Assembly: GCA_002708525.1 (NCBI GenBank)
Contig: PAOP01000018.1
Span: forward strand, 9,522-16,815
Direction: 5' to 3'
Length of the DNA: 7,294 nt
Source of the DNA: Candidatus Pelagibacter sp.
Lineage (GTDB): Bacteria > Pseudomonadota > Alphaproteobacteria > Pelagibacterales > Pelagibacteraceae
Of this stretch, positions 1 to 7,202 are shown in pieces. Position 1 is the first letter of the stretch, and each line of letters opens with the position of its first letter. The notes under the pieces were generated by a model. That model had not been told where the DNA came from and searched no databases. It saw only the letters and a list, made by a program, of their open reading frames with translations. Position numbers and translations under genes: made by a program.

Positions 1-140
1 ATTTGTCTTGAAATTACACGCTCTGGCTGTAGAGCTTTTAATCCAAAAGAGCCATAATTCATCAAATTACATCTTGATGCATTGCCATGTATTCTCCCTT
101 TGTGGGCTTTTCTAAATTTTGTTCTAGTTGGTTGTAACAT
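1..140 (-). CDS. rplP: 50S ribosomal protein L16, N-terminal part (cut by window edge)
   Basis: L16 is a 50S protein near the A-site tRNA and the peptidyl-transferase centre, and is added late in subunit assembly. Only the first 46 codons are present; the gene runs off the window at base 1. The visible protein begins [19 protein letters not shown] and continues to a [17 protein letters not shown] stretch (residues 30-46), the standard L16 start and the GxxGLxALxPxxIxxRQ block. The frame is open throughout. The ATG lies 2 bp after the rpsC stop. An AAAGGA element sits 13 nt upstream and an AAGG directly abuts the ATG, so the ribosome-binding site is not well placed. Residues 22-25 read SRCN, where many relatives have a Gly-rich KGGT-type segment; this looks like ordinary divergence. 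The gene should continue to about 135-140 residues, followed by rpmC and rpsQ in the usual order, but that is outside the window. Confidence 0.97.
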   Translation of the reverse strand, partial: MLQPTRTKFRKAHKGRIHGNASRCNLMNYGSFGLKALQPERVISRQ

Positions 141-142
141 CC

Positions 143-802
143 TTAATTTTTATTCCTTTCTTGACTGAATTCTCTTGTGAAAATTTCACCTTTATATATC
201 CAAATTTTAATGCCAATTATGCCATATGTTGTTAAAGCTTCAGCTTCAGAATAATCAATATCAGCCCTTAATGTGTGAGACGGAATGCTGCCCTCTCTTA
301 ACCACTCCGTTCTTGCTATTTCATTACCACCCAATCTTCCGCTTATTGAAACTTTTATACCTTTTGCGCCTAATCTTAGTGCTGACTGGATTGCTCTTTT
401 CATTGCACGTCTATAAGAAACTCTTTTTACTAGTTGTTGTGCAATATTTTCTGCAACTAAATAACTGTTTGTCTCTGGTTTCTTTACTTCTTTAATATTA
501 AGTACAACTTCGTTAGATGTTAATTTTGATAAATTGCCTTTTATCTTTTCTATATCAGTACCTTTTTTTCCAATTACAAATCCTGGTCTAGAGGTATAAA
601 TAGTAACAAAACATTTTTTTGTAGTTCTTTCTATCATAACTTTAGATACACCAGAATTTATTACATTTTTTTTGATATATACTCTTATTTTATAATCCTC
701 TATCAGATTATTTCCAAAATCTTTTTTCTTAGCATACCATACGGAGTCCCATCCTCTATTGATACCTAGTCTCAATCCTACTGGATTAACTTTTTGTCCC
801 AT
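143..802 (-). CDS. rpsC: 30S ribosomal protein S3
   Basis: S3 sits in the 30S head at the mRNA entry channel, with S4 and S5, and contributes to the ribosome's mRNA helicase activity. The 219-residue product starts [13 protein letters not shown], as S3 proteins do. A type II KH domain covers about residues 40-110, with the GKKG loop at 78-81. The C-terminal domain carries [13 protein letters not shown] (155-167) and HTLRADIDY (177-185). R131, R132 and K135, the E. coli helicase residues, are present at the same numbers. The length is slightly below the 233 of E. coli because the C-terminal tail is short. The start is fixed by the conserved N terminus, although it makes the gene overlap the end of rplV by 17 bp. 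A GGAG ribosome-binding site lies inside rplV, 4 nt from the ATG. rplP follows after 2 bp. Confidence 0.99.
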   Translation of the reverse strand: MGQKVNPVGLRLGINRGWDSVWYAKKKDFGNNLIEDYKIRVYIKKNVINSGVSKVMIERTTKKCFVTIYTSRPGFVIGKKGTDIEKIKGNLSKLTSNEVVLNIKEVKKPETNSYLVAENIAQQLVKRVSYRRAMKRAIQSALRLGAKGIKVSISGRLGGNEIARTEWLREGSIPSHTLRADIDYSEAEALTTYGIIGIKIWIYKGEIFTREFSQERNKN

Positions 803-1181
803 GTTTCTCCATTTGTTTGCTGTTTTCAGTTAAAATTATTGTAAGATTAGAATAAGGTTTCATTATTTCTGCAGCTCTCCCTTTTGCTCTTGCTCTAAAC
901 CTTTTCATTATAACTTGTTTTCCACAGTATGCTTCTTTAACTATTAATTTATCAATATCATACTGAAAATTATTTTCTGCATTAGCTATTGCTGATGATA
1001 TTGTTTTTTTTATGTCTTTAGAAATTCTTTTATCTGAAAATGATAAATCCCGAATTGCTACATCAACTTTTTTTCCAACAATTGATTTTAATATAGGGTT
1101 TAATTTTCTTGTACTAGATCTTACATTTTTGTTAACAGATTTAACTATTTTAGTATCTATTTTTTTTTTCAATTTAGGCAT
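786..1181 (-). CDS. rplV: 50S ribosomal protein L22
   Basis: L22 binds 23S rRNA early in 50S assembly, and its long beta-hairpin lines the peptide exit tunnel opposite L4. The 131-residue product has the globular core motif [11 protein letters not shown] (61-71) and the hairpin plus signature region at about 85-116 ([20 protein letters not shown]). The N-terminal 20 residues are Lys-rich and poorly conserved. The last 12 residues form a short polar tail, and its final codons overlap rpsC. The ATG overlaps the rpsS stop by one base (TAATG), which favours translational coupling. A good ribosome-binding site (AGGTGGAG) lies 10 nt upstream, inside rpsS. Codons 5-8 contain an uninterrupted run of ten A on the sense strand, a candidate slippage site. 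No other annotation fits the signature region. Confidence 0.98.
   Translation of the reverse strand: MPKLKKKIDTKIVKSVNKNVRSSTRKLNPILKSIVGKKVDVAIRDLSFSDKRISKDIKKTISSAIANAENNFQYDIDKLIVKEAYCGKQVIMKRFRARAKGRAAEIMKPYSNLTIILTENSKQMEKHGTKS
807..810 (-). promoter_or_regulatory. Ribosome-binding site of rpsC inside rplV
   Basis: GGAG on the minus strand lies 4 nt before the rpsC ATG, within rplV. Together with the conserved MGQKVNP start it decides for the ATG that makes rpsC overlap rplV by 17 bp. Confidence 0.75.
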
Positions 1182-1477
1182 TATTTTTTTGCTCCACCTT
1201 CAACTTTTGCCTTTTTGTCTGCAGGCGTATGACCAAAGAATTGTCTAGTGGGCGCAAATTCTCCAAACTTGTGACCTACCATGTCCTCTGAAATTGTAAT
1301 AGGTATAAATTTTTTACCATTATAAATTAGAAAACTTATCCCGACAAAATCAGGTATTATTGTTGATTTTCTTGACCACGTTTTAATTGGTTTTTTAACA
1401 GTTTCATTCTTTAGATTTTCGACTTTTTTAATCAAACTTTCCTCTACAAATGGTCCTTTCCATACTGATCTAGCCAT
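1181..1477 (-). CDS. rpsS: 30S ribosomal protein S19
   Basis: S19 is a 30S head protein that pairs with S13 at the top of the subunit and contacts A-site tRNA and the intersubunit bridges. The 98-residue product shows all family landmarks: [10 protein letters not shown] at the start, KTWSRKSTI (32-40), YNGKKFIPI (52-60) and [18 protein letters not shown] (66-83). It is a few residues longer than the usual 92 or so because of a basic C-terminal tail rich in Lys and Gly. The codons of this tail hold the rplV ribosome-binding site. The start is 3 bp after the rplB stop. Upstream sequence offers only a weak purine stretch, so translation probably relies on coupling to rplB. The final A of the stop codon is the first base of the rplV start codon. 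Confidence 0.98.
   Translation of the reverse strand: MARSVWKGPFVEESLIKKVENLKNETVKKPIKTWSRKSTIIPDFVGISFLIYNGKKFIPITISEDMVGHKFGEFAPTRQFFGHTPADKKAKVEGGAKK
1192..1199 (-). promoter_or_regulatory. Ribosome-binding site of rplV inside rpsS
   Basis: AGGTGGAG on the minus strand lies in the codons for the S19 tail, 10 nt before the rplV ATG. It is one of the two strongest Shine-Dalgarno-like sequences in the window. It supports the ATG that overlaps the rpsS stop. Confidence 0.75.
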
Positions 1478-1480
1478 AAT

Positions 1481-2314
1481 TTATGCTCGCTTTTTCTTTC
1501 TTCTTCTTATTATAAATTTATCTGTTCTTTTGTTGTCTCTAGTTTTAAGTCCTTTAGCTGATTGACCTGTAGGTGAAACTGGATGTCTCCCACCTGCTGA
1601 CTTACCTTCACCTCCCCCATGCGGGTGATCTACTGGATTTTTTACAACACCTCTAGTATGTGGTCTTCTTCCAAGCCATCTTGATCTACCTGCCTTACCT
1701 ATTTTTATATTTTTTTGATCCGGATTAGATAAAACCCCTATAGTTGCCATTGAGTTTGAGTTAATTTTCCTTACTTCACCAGAAGTCATTTTAATTATAG
1801 AGTAATTTCCATCTATTCCTGATATCGATACTGATGTACCTGCAGATCTTGCTATCTTTCCACCTCCACCAGGATTTATTTCTACGTTATGGATATCGAT
1901 GCCAACTGGAATATCTTTTAATGGAAGACAATTCCCAATTTTTATTTCAGAGTCTGATCCATTTTGAATTGTATCTCCAACTTTAATATCTTTAGGCGCT
2001 AAATAATAAAATCTCTCTCCATCTTCAAATTTTACAAGCATAATATGACAGGATCTGTTTGGATCGTACTCAATTCTCTCTATTTGAGCATTTAGCCCCT
2101 TTTTTTTTCTGTAAAAGTCTATTTTTCTATATTTATGTTTATGTCCACCACCATGATTTCTAGATGTTATTCTTCCATAGTTATTTCTACCTTTGGAAGA
2201 ATTATTTGGAGATGTTAAAGATTTAAAAGGTTTACCTTTCCAAAGCCCTTCTCTACTTATAAGAATGGTACCTCTTGTAGATTTGGTATAAGGTTTAAAT
2301 GTTTTTAATGCCAT
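1481..2314 (-). CDS. rplB: 50S ribosomal protein L2
   Basis: L2 is a primary 23S rRNA binder that bridges the subunits and lies close to the peptidyl-transferase centre. The 277-residue length matches the usual 273-280. An OB-fold domain comes first: the basic N terminus has RNNYGRITSRNHGGGHKHKYR near 43-63, then EYDPNRSCHIMLVKFEDGERFYY. The SH3-like domain and the C-terminal signature follow, with NPVDHPHGGGEG at 226-237. In that motif H230 corresponds to E. coli His229, long implicated in peptidyl-transferase function. The protein ends in a very basic RRRKKKRA tail that reaches into rRNA. An AGG element 11 nt upstream, inside the end of rplW, is a moderate ribosome-binding site. The gene starts 4 bp after rplW and is followed by rpsS after 3 bp. 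A run of nine A followed by GGGG occurs at codons 69-73. Confidence 0.99.
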   Translation of the reverse strand: MALKTFKPYTKSTRGTILISREGLWKGKPFKSLTSPNNSSKGRNNYGRITSRNHGGGHKHKYRKIDFYRKKKGLNAQIERIEYDPNRSCHIMLVKFEDGERFYYLAPKDIKVGDTIQNGSDSEIKIGNCLPLKDIPVGIDIHNVEINPGGGGKIARSAGTSVSISGIDGNYSIIKMTSGEVRKINSNSMATIGVLSNPDQKNIKIGKAGRSRWLGRRPHTRGVVKNPVDHPHGGGEGKSAGGRHPVSPTGQSAKGLKTRDNKRTDKFIIRRRKKKRA

Positions 2315-2318
2315 ATTT

Positions 2319-2612
2319 CTATATACCTGTTGTTAGATCAATGTTTTGACCTTTTTTTAAAGTTATTATCGCTTTTTTAAAACCTTTAACTCTTACTTTT
2401 TTTCCTCTGGTAGTCTTAATTCTTGATTTTTTATTAATTATATTCACCTTTGTGACATTAACTTTAAATATTTTTTCAATATTATTTTTTAAATTTTTTT
2501 TATTTGCCTTTGAGTTTACTTTAAAGGTAATTTTATTTTGTACTGAAAGATTGGTTGATTTTTCAGTCACTAAAGGTGATAGGATCTTATCGTATAAATG
2601 CAACTTTTCCAT
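2319..2612 (-). CDS. rplW: 50S ribosomal protein L23
   Basis: L23 lies at the exit of the peptide tunnel and is the docking point for trigger factor and signal recognition particle. The 97-residue product has the family features: LSPLVTEKST near 11-20, the ITFKVNSKANKKNLKNNIEKIFKV block (28-51), then VTKVNIIN and a basic loop. The loop, with RIKTTRGKKVRVKGFKKAIITLKKG (64-88), inserts into rRNA domain III. The length is typical. It is the only gene in the window whose stop is TAG rather than TAA. The start lies 2 bp after the rplD stop, with an AGG element 8 nt upstream. rplB follows after 4 bp. The protein is extremely Lys/Asn-rich, as expected for this base composition. Confidence 0.97.
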   Translation of the reverse strand: MEKLHLYDKILSPLVTEKSTNLSVQNKITFKVNSKANKKNLKNNIEKIFKVNVTKVNIINKKSRIKTTRGKKVRVKGFKKAIITLKKGQNIDLTTGI

Positions 2613-2614
2613 AT

Positions 2615-3235
2615 TTAATACCTATTCTCTAATTCTTTTATTGATGTTTCTGTAAAGATCACTTTTTTAAACTTAGCTAAATCGTAAGCACTAAAATGAT
2701 TAATATCTGTTATTTTAATATTTGGAATATTCCTTGCAGATTTAAAAATATTATCTTTGGATTTTTTATCTGCAATTATTATTGCATTTTTAGCTTCAAA
2801 TTTTGTAAGTATATTATTCATCAATTTAGTTTTTATAATTTCCTCTTTAAAGTCGTCTATAATTATTAGGTCATTAAATTTATTTTTTTTTGTTATTAAT
2901 GAGGCTATTCCTAATTTTTTTTCACTTTTATTAATTTTTCTCTTTTTATACTTAGACTCACCTTTTGGACCATGAGCTACACCACCACCTACAAAAATAG
3001 GAGCTTTTTTACTTGCATGTCTTGCATTTCCTGTTCCTTTTTGAGCATAAATCTTTGATGTTGATCCAGTAATTTCATTTTTTTGCTTTGTTTTTGCTTT
3101 TCTTCCTTTGTAATTAGCATTTGTTTTATAAAGAACATTGCTAATAAGCTTACTGTTTATTTTTGCTGCAACTATTTTATCAGAAATTTCGATAAAATCT
3201 TTTTTGCCCTCAATACTAATTTTTTCTAATTTCAT
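2615..3235 (-). CDS. rplD: 50S ribosomal protein L4
   Basis: L4 (also called uL4) binds domain I of 23S rRNA, and its extended loop forms a constriction in the peptide exit tunnel with L22. In E. coli and its relatives it also represses its own operon. The 206-residue product carries the tunnel loop as GRKAKTKQKNEITGSTSKIYAQKGTGNARHASKKAPIFVGGGVAHGPK (44-91), with the conserved QKGTGxAR and GGGxAHGP elements. A less conserved Rossmann-like C-terminal domain follows, in which LIIIDDF and NAIIIADKK are the core strands. The start is 3 bp after the rplC stop. There is no recognisable ribosome-binding site, only A-rich sequence, so coupling to rplC is likely. Nothing resembling the E. coli S10 leader target of L4 is present upstream of rpsJ. 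Confidence 0.97.
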   Translation of the reverse strand: MKLEKISIEGKKDFIEISDKIVAAKINSKLISNVLYKTNANYKGRKAKTKQKNEITGSTSKIYAQKGTGNARHASKKAPIFVGGGVAHGPKGESKYKKRKINKSEKKLGIASLITKKNKFNDLIIIDDFKEEIIKTKLMNNILTKFEAKNAIIIADKKSKDNIFKSARNIPNIKITDINHFSAYDLAKFKKVIFTETSIKELENRY

Positions 3236-3238
3236 ATG

Positions 3239-3946
3239 TTATTTTTTTTTATCTTTAGTTTTTTTGGTTCTTTCAAGAATTTCAATTTTTTCTAAGATTG
3301 TAAGTTTGTTAATATTTTTTACAGCTTTTTTTAGTAAAACTTCAGAGTTTTTTGAACCTGGTATTGAGCCCTTAAGGTAAATTAGCTCATTGTTTAAATC
3401 AGTTTTAATTATTTCAAGATTTTGCATCGATCTTAACTTATCTCCCATATGTCCAGCCATTTTTTTTCCTTTAAATACTTTTCCAGGATCCTGGTTTTGT
3501 CCTGTTGAACCATGGGCTCTATGTGATATGGATACACCATGAGATGCTCTTAATCCTCCAAAATTATGTCTTTTCATTGCTCCCGCAAAACCTTTTCCAA
3601 TAGTTTTTGATTTAACATCTAAAAATTTTAAGTCCTTGAATATTTCAATACCAAATTCATTTCCTTCTTTATAATCTTCTAAATTTTTCACTCTAAATTC
3701 TTTTAATATTTTTTTGGCTTCTGTGTTTTTTTTTGTAAAATGACCTTTCATAGGTTTTGTTAATTTAGAGTTTTTAATTTTTCCAAAGCCTAATTGAACT
3801 GCATCATAACCTCTGCTTTCTTTGTCTATTAATTGTATAACCCTTCCTTTTTCTACTTTTAATACCGTTACTGGTACTGACTGGCCTGTTTTATAAAATT
3901 CTCTTGTCATACCTATTTTTTTACCTATTAAACCTATTTCACTCAT
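3239..3946 (-). CDS. rplC: 50S ribosomal protein L3
   Basis: L3 is one of the first proteins to nucleate 50S assembly, and its central finger reaches the peptidyl-transferase centre. The 235-residue product begins [17 protein letters not shown]. Its finger is the conserved [24 protein letters not shown] (145-168). By alignment to E. coli, Q152 corresponds to the glutamine methylated by Prm[18 protein letters not shown] sequence (here [16 protein letters not shown], 116-131) precedes it. The protein is about 25 residues longer than E. coli L3 (209) owing to a Lys/Glu-rich C-terminal tail that ends KTKDKKK. The tail lies in a run of nine A that leads straight into the stop codon. The start codon overlaps the rpsJ stop by one base (TAATG), and a GGAG lies 11 nt upstream inside rpsJ. 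Confidence 0.99.
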   Translation of the reverse strand: MSEIGLIGKKIGMTREFYKTGQSVPVTVLKVEKGRVIQLIDKESRGYDAVQLGFGKIKNSKLTKPMKGHFTKKNTEAKKILKEFRVKNLEDYKEGNEFGIEIFKDLKFLDVKSKTIGKGFAGAMKRHNFGGLRASHGVSISHRAHGSTGQNQDPGKVFKGKKMAGHMGDKLRSMQNLEIIKTDLNNELIYLKGSIPGSKNSEVLLKKAVKNINKLTILEKIEILERTKKTKDKKK

Positions 3947-4254
3947 TATATTTTTATCTCCACATCAACACCTGAAGCTAAATCTAATTTCATTAATGCT
4001 TCTACTGTAGCGGGTGTAGGCTCTATTATATCTATTAATCGTTTATGTGTTCTTGTTTCGAATTGTTCTCTACTTTTCTTATCAATATGTGGGGATCTTA
4101 AAACTGTATATCTCTCTTTTTTAGTTGGCAAAGGTATTGGCCCTTTTATATTAGCACCCGTTCTTTTAACTGTGTTTACTATTTCTTCAGTAGATTGATC
4201 TAATACCTTGTTATCATATGCTCTTAATTTAATTCTAATATTTTGCTTTTCCAT
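3946..4254 (-). CDS. rpsJ: 30S ribosomal protein S10 (NusE)
   Basis: S10 is a 30S head protein. It also acts as NusE, pairing with NusB in transcription antitermination and contacting NusG to couple transcription with translation. The 102-residue product has the standard length and sequence: [14 protein letters not shown] (6-19), [39 protein letters not shown] (38-76) and the ending GVDVEIKI. The long loop around residues 45-65 is the part buried in 16S rRNA. In most proteobacteria it is the first gene of the S10 operon, preceded by a long leader or by tuf. Here it begins 2 bp after fusA, with a CAGGTT ribosome-binding site formed by the end of fusA. It must therefore be transcribed from the str promoter, or from a promoter inside fusA. 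Confidence 0.99.
   Translation of the reverse strand: MEKQNIRIKLRAYDNKVLDQSTEEIVNTVKRTGANIKGPIPLPTKKERYTVLRSPHIDKKSREQFETRTHKRLIDIIEPTPATVEALMKLDLASGVDVEIKI
3958..3961 (-). promoter_or_regulatory. Ribosome-binding site of rplC inside rpsJ
   Basis: GGAG on the minus strand, 11 nt before the rplC ATG, lies within the last codons of rpsJ. The spacing is on the long side, but the TAATG overlap between the genes also allows re-initiation. Confidence 0.6.
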
Positions 4255-4256
4255 AA

Positions 4257-6332
4257 TTAACCTGTTTTTTTAGTTACTTCGTCTTGTACATTTTGAGGTA
4301 CTTTGTCGTAATGGTCAAAGAACATTGAATATTGGGCTCTTCCTTGAGACATAGACCTTAAATTATTTATATAGCCAAACATATTTGCCAAAGGTACCAT
4401 AGCAGTTATTACTGTTGCATTTCCTCTTTGTTCTTGTGTGCTTATTTGACCTCTTCTACTATTAAGGTCTCCTATTACATCCCCCATATAATCTTCTGGT
4501 GTAACCACTTCTACACGCATTATGGGTTCTAATAATTTTAATGTAGCTTTTGTGCATGCTTCTTTGAAGCATTGTCTTGATGCTAATTCAAATGCCAAAA
4601 CACTTGAGTCAACATCGTGATGTAATCCATCAACTATAGTAACCTTATAATCTATTAATGGAAAACCTGCTAATATGCCTCCATCTGCAACTGTTTCTAC
4701 TCCTTTTTCTACTCCTGGGATAAATTCTTTAGGAATTGCACCACCTTTAATTTTACTTTCAATTTCTCTACCTTTTCCAGGCTCTAGTGGCTCAACAGTT
4801 AACTTAACTCTTGCAAACTGTCCGGCTCCTCCACTTTGTTTTTTATGTGTATAATCATTCTCTGCAGGTGAAAGTATTGTCTCTCTGTAAGCTACTTGAG
4901 GAGCTCCAACATTTGCCTCGACTTTAAATTCTCTTTTCATTCTATCCACGATAATGTCTAAGTGAAGTTCGCCCATTCCTTTTATTATAGTTTGTCCAGA
5001 CTCTTCATCAGAGGTTACTCTAAATGACGGGTCTTCTTTAGCTAACCTTCCTAAGGCTTCTCCCATCTTTTCTTGATCAGCTTTTGTTTTAGGCTCTACT
5101 GCAATTTCAATTACTGGATCAGGAAATTCCATTGGTTCAAGCAAAACTGGGGCATCTTTGTTTGCTAGTGTATGTCCAGTTATTGTATTTTTCAATCCAG
5201 CTAAAGCAACAATATCACCAGCATTAGCTTCTTTAATGTCTTCTCTAGAATTAGCATGCATTAAAAGCATCCGACCAACTCTTTCCTCTTTATCTTTTGA
5301 CGTATTATAAATACCAGTGCCTGACTTTACAGTTCCAGAATAAATTCTAATAAATGTCAAACTCCCAACAAACGGATCATTAGCAACTTTAAATGCTAAT
5401 GCAGAAAATGGTGAATTATCCTCAAATTTCATCTCAACTTCATCTTCGGAACCAGGTTTTGTTCCTTTTATTGATCCTATGTCTTTTGGACTTGGTAAAT
5501 AATTAACAACTGCATCAAGTAACGGTTGAACACCTTTATTTTTAAAGGCTGACCCAGTAAGAACTGGAACAAAATCAAAACCCAAACATCCTTTTCTCAC
5601 ACATTTAATAAGGTCTTCCTCTGATATATCTTTACCCCCAAGATAATCCTCCATAAGTTTTTCATCTTGTTCTACTGCTGTTTCAACTAATTCTTGACGA
5701 TATTTTGAGGAAATTTCCCTTAAATCTTCTGGTATATCAATAAGTTCCCATGCGGCACCTAAGTCCTCATTCTTCCAAACAATTGCTTTCATCTTAATAA
5801 GATCCACAACTCCTTTTAAAGAAGCCTCAACACCAATAGGAACTTGCATTACTAATGGTTTTGCGCCAAGGCGATCTTTTATCATGCTTACACATCTGAA
5901 AAAATCTGCTCCAGTCCTATCTAATTTATTAACAAAGCAAATTCTTGGAACTTTATATTTATCTGCTTGCCTCCAAACAGTTTCTGATTGAGGTTCCACG
6001 CCCGCTACACCATCAAATACGGCTACGGCACCATCTAGTACCTTTAAGGATCGCTCAACTTCAATTGTAAAATCTACATGACCAGGTGTATCTATAATAT
6101 TAATCCTATGGTCATTCCAAAAACATGTTGTTGCAGCAGAAGTTATTGTAATACCTCTTTCTTGCTCTTGCTCCATCCAATCCATAGTTGCAGCACCATC
6201 ATGCACCTCGCCAATCTTGTGGCTTTTACCAGTATAATAAAGAATTCTTTCAGTTGTAGTTGTTTTTCCAGCATCAATGTGTGCCATGATACCAATATTT
6301 CTATATTTATCTAATGTGTGTGTTCTAGACAT
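4257..6332 (-). CDS. fusA: Translation elongation factor G
   Basis: EF-G is the cytosolic GTPase that moves tRNAs and mRNA through the ribosome and, with RRF, recycles ribosomes. The 691-residue length is normal for alphaproteobacteria (E. coli 704). The G domain is complete: AHIDAGKTT (17-25, P loop), RGITI with T61 (switch I), DTPGH (81-85, switch II), NKLD (135-138) and GSAF (260-263). Domain II follows (about 290-400), then domain III with [27 protein letters not shown] (434-460). Domain IV has GGAGQFARV (501-509), and its tip loop [10 protein letters not shown] (568-577) holds H572, equivalent to the E. coli tip histidine. Domain V follows, with [20 protein letters not shown] (611-630). 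The protein has all the features of canonical EF-G and none of the FusA2 or TetM-type paralogues. It starts 6 bp after rpsG without a clear Shine-Dalgarno sequence. tuf does not follow it. Confidence 0.99.
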   Translation of the reverse strand: MSRTHTLDKYRNIGIMAHIDAGKTTTTERILYYTGKSHKIGEVHDGAATMDWMEQEQERGITITSAATTCFWNDHRINIIDTPGHVDFTIEVERSLKVLDGAVAVFDGVAGVEPQSETVWRQADKYKVPRICFVNKLDRTGADFFRCVSMIKDRLGAKPLVMQVPIGVEASLKGVVDLIKMKAIVWKNEDLGAAWELIDIPEDLREISSKYRQELVETAVEQDEKLMEDYLGGKDISEEDLIKCVRKGCLGFDFVPVLTGSAFKNKGVQPLLDAVVNYLPSPKDIGSIKGTKPGSEDEVEMKFEDNSPFSALAFKVANDPFVGSLTFIRIYSGTVKSGTGIYNTSKDKEERVGRMLLMHANSREDIKEANAGDIVALAGLKNTITGHTLANKDAPVLLEPMEFPDPVIEIAVEPKTKADQEKMGEALGRLAKEDPSFRVTSDEESGQTIIKGMGELHLDIIVDRMKREFKVEANVGAPQVAYRETILSPAENDYTHKKQSGGAGQFARVKLTVEPLEPGKGREIESKIKGGAIPKEFIPGVEKGVETVADGGILAGFPLIDYKVTIVDGLHHDVDSSVLAFELASRQCFKEACTKATLKLLEPIMRVEVVTPEDYMGDVIGDLNSRRGQISTQEQRGNATVITAMVPLANMFGYINNLRSMSQGRAQYSMFFDHYDKVPQNVQDEVTKKTG
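4259..4264 (-). promoter_or_regulatory. Ribosome-binding site of rpsJ inside fusA
   Basis: CAGGTT on the minus strand places AGG 6 nt before the rpsJ ATG. It is made by the final codons of fusA, so S10 synthesis probably depends on ribosomes finishing EF-G. Confidence 0.65.
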
Positions 6333-6338
6333 AATTTA

Positions 6339-6809
6339 TTACCATCTAAAATGCGCAAAAGCTTTATTAGATTCTGCCATTTTATGTGTATCCTCTTTTT
6401 TTTTAATTGCAGATCCTCTATTTTGATAAGCATCATATATTTCATTAAATATTTTATCTGACATTTTTTTATCTTTACGTTTTCTAGAAGCATCTACTAA
6501 CCATCTTAAGGCTAGAGCTTGAGATCTTTTTGATTTAACTTCAACAGGAACTTGATATGTTGCACCACCCACTCTTCTAGATCTAACTTCAACTGTTGGT
6601 CTTATATTATTAATAGCATCATTAAAAACGTTTAAAGGTTCGTCTTTTGATTTACTTTTTATCTTGTCAATTGCATCATAAATTATTTTCTCTGCTATAG
6701 TTTTTTTTCCATCATACATAATTGAATTAATTAATTTTGGAATAATTGTGGATTTGTATTTAGGGTCAATAATTGGTAATTTTTTTGGAGCTTTTCTTTT
6801 TCTAGACAT
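6339..6809 (-). CDS. rpsG: 30S ribosomal protein S7
   Basis: S7 initiates assembly of the 30S head by binding the 3' domain of 16S rRNA, and lies at the E site and mRNA exit. The 156-residue product has the standard length: MSRKRKAPKK at the start, DPKYKSTIIPKLINSIMYDGKK (15-36), then the conserved RPTVEVRSRRVGGATYQVPVEV (70-91), followed by RSQALALRWLVDASRKR (95-111). It ends with HKMAESNKAFAHFRW. In E. coli, S7 represses its own translation by binding the roughly 100-nt rpsL-rpsG spacer. Here that spacer is 2 bp, so the same site cannot exist. The ribosome-binding site is good, AAAGG 9 nt upstream, formed by the last codons of rpsL. fusA follows after 6 bp. Confidence 0.99.
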   Translation of the reverse strand: MSRKRKAPKKLPIIDPKYKSTIIPKLINSIMYDGKKTIAEKIIYDAIDKIKSKSKDEPLNVFNDAINNIRPTVEVRSRRVGGATYQVPVEVKSKRSQALALRWLVDASRKRKDKKMSDKIFNEIYDAYQNRGSAIKKKEDTHKMAESNKAFAHFRW

Positions 6810-6811
6810 TT

Positions 6812-7183
6812 TTATTTACCTTTCTTTGTACCATACAAAGATCTTCTTTGTTTTCTATTTGCAACACCTTGGGTATCTAAATTTCCCCTCAATATGTGAT
6901 AACGGACACCAGGTAGATCTTTTACTCTTCCACCTCTTATTAAAACTACTGAATGCTCTTGTAAATTATGACCTTCACCAGGAATATATGCTGTTACCTC
7001 GAAACCATTAGATAATCTTACTCGAGCCACTTTTCTCAATGCAGAGTTAGGTTTCTTAGGGGTTGTAGTATAAACTTTCACACACACACCTCTTTTAAGT
7101 GGTTGTTTTTGCAAAGCTGGAACTTTGTTTCTAGTAATTTGTTTGTCTCTACTTTTTCTTACTAACTGGTTAATAGTTGGCAT
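6812..7183 (-). CDS. rpsL: 30S ribosomal protein S12
   Basis: S12 lies at the decoding centre of the 30S subunit and governs accuracy; mutations in it cause streptomycin resistance. The 123-residue product matches the family almost throughout: [45 protein letters not shown] (31-63) and [28 protein letters not shown] (69-96). K43 and K88, the main streptomycin-resistance positions, are wild type. D89, the residue modified by RimO in E. coli, is present. It is the first gene of the block; nothing recognisable precedes it on the same strand. It has no Shine-Dalgarno sequence at all, because the 41 nt before its ATG contain no G on the sense strand. rpsG follows after 2 bp, and the last rpsL codons supply its ribosome-binding site. 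Confidence 0.99.
   Translation of the reverse strand: MPTINQLVRKSRDKQITRNKVPALQKQPLKRGVCVKVYTTTPKKPNSALRKVARVRLSNGFEVTAYIPGEGHNLQEHSVVLIRGGRVKDLPGVRYHILRGNLDTQGVANRKQRRSLYGTKKGK
6818..6824 (-). promoter_or_regulatory. Ribosome-binding site of rpsG
   Basis: GAAAGGT on the minus strand gives AAAGG 9 nt before the rpsG ATG. It lies inside the last codons of rpsL, so termination on rpsL and initiation on rpsG use the same short stretch. Confidence 0.75.
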
Positions 7184-7202
7184 AATAAATTTTTTTTAAA
7201 TA

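Noticed and set aside
226..495. Plus-strand ORF opposite rpsC
   Set aside because: It is the antisense of a highly conserved S3 gene, low-complexity and Leu-rich, with no family features. It is a shadow of the real frame.
1012..1248. Plus-strand ORF opposite rplV/rpsS
   Set aside because: Leu/Phe-rich hydrophobic translation is the expected antisense of Lys/Glu-rich ribosomal genes. It spans two real genes.
2452..3380. Several plus-strand ORFs with membrane-protein-like sequences opposite rplW, rplD and rplC
   Set aside because: The apparent transmembrane character comes from reading poly-A lysine codons on the opposite strand as Phe. The real genes are certain.
6078..6314. Plus-strand Cys/Ser-rich ORF opposite the fusA G domain
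   Set aside because: It is antisense to the invariant EF-G P-loop and switch regions. Constraint there is explained by fusA.
6311..6493. Minus-strand ORF overlapping rpsG in another frame
   Set aside because: It lies inside conserved S7 codons and the fusA start, has no ribosome-binding site and no recognisable domain.
6748..7011. Plus-strand ORF opposite rpsG/rpsL
   Set aside because: It is a shadow of two invariant ribosomal genes.
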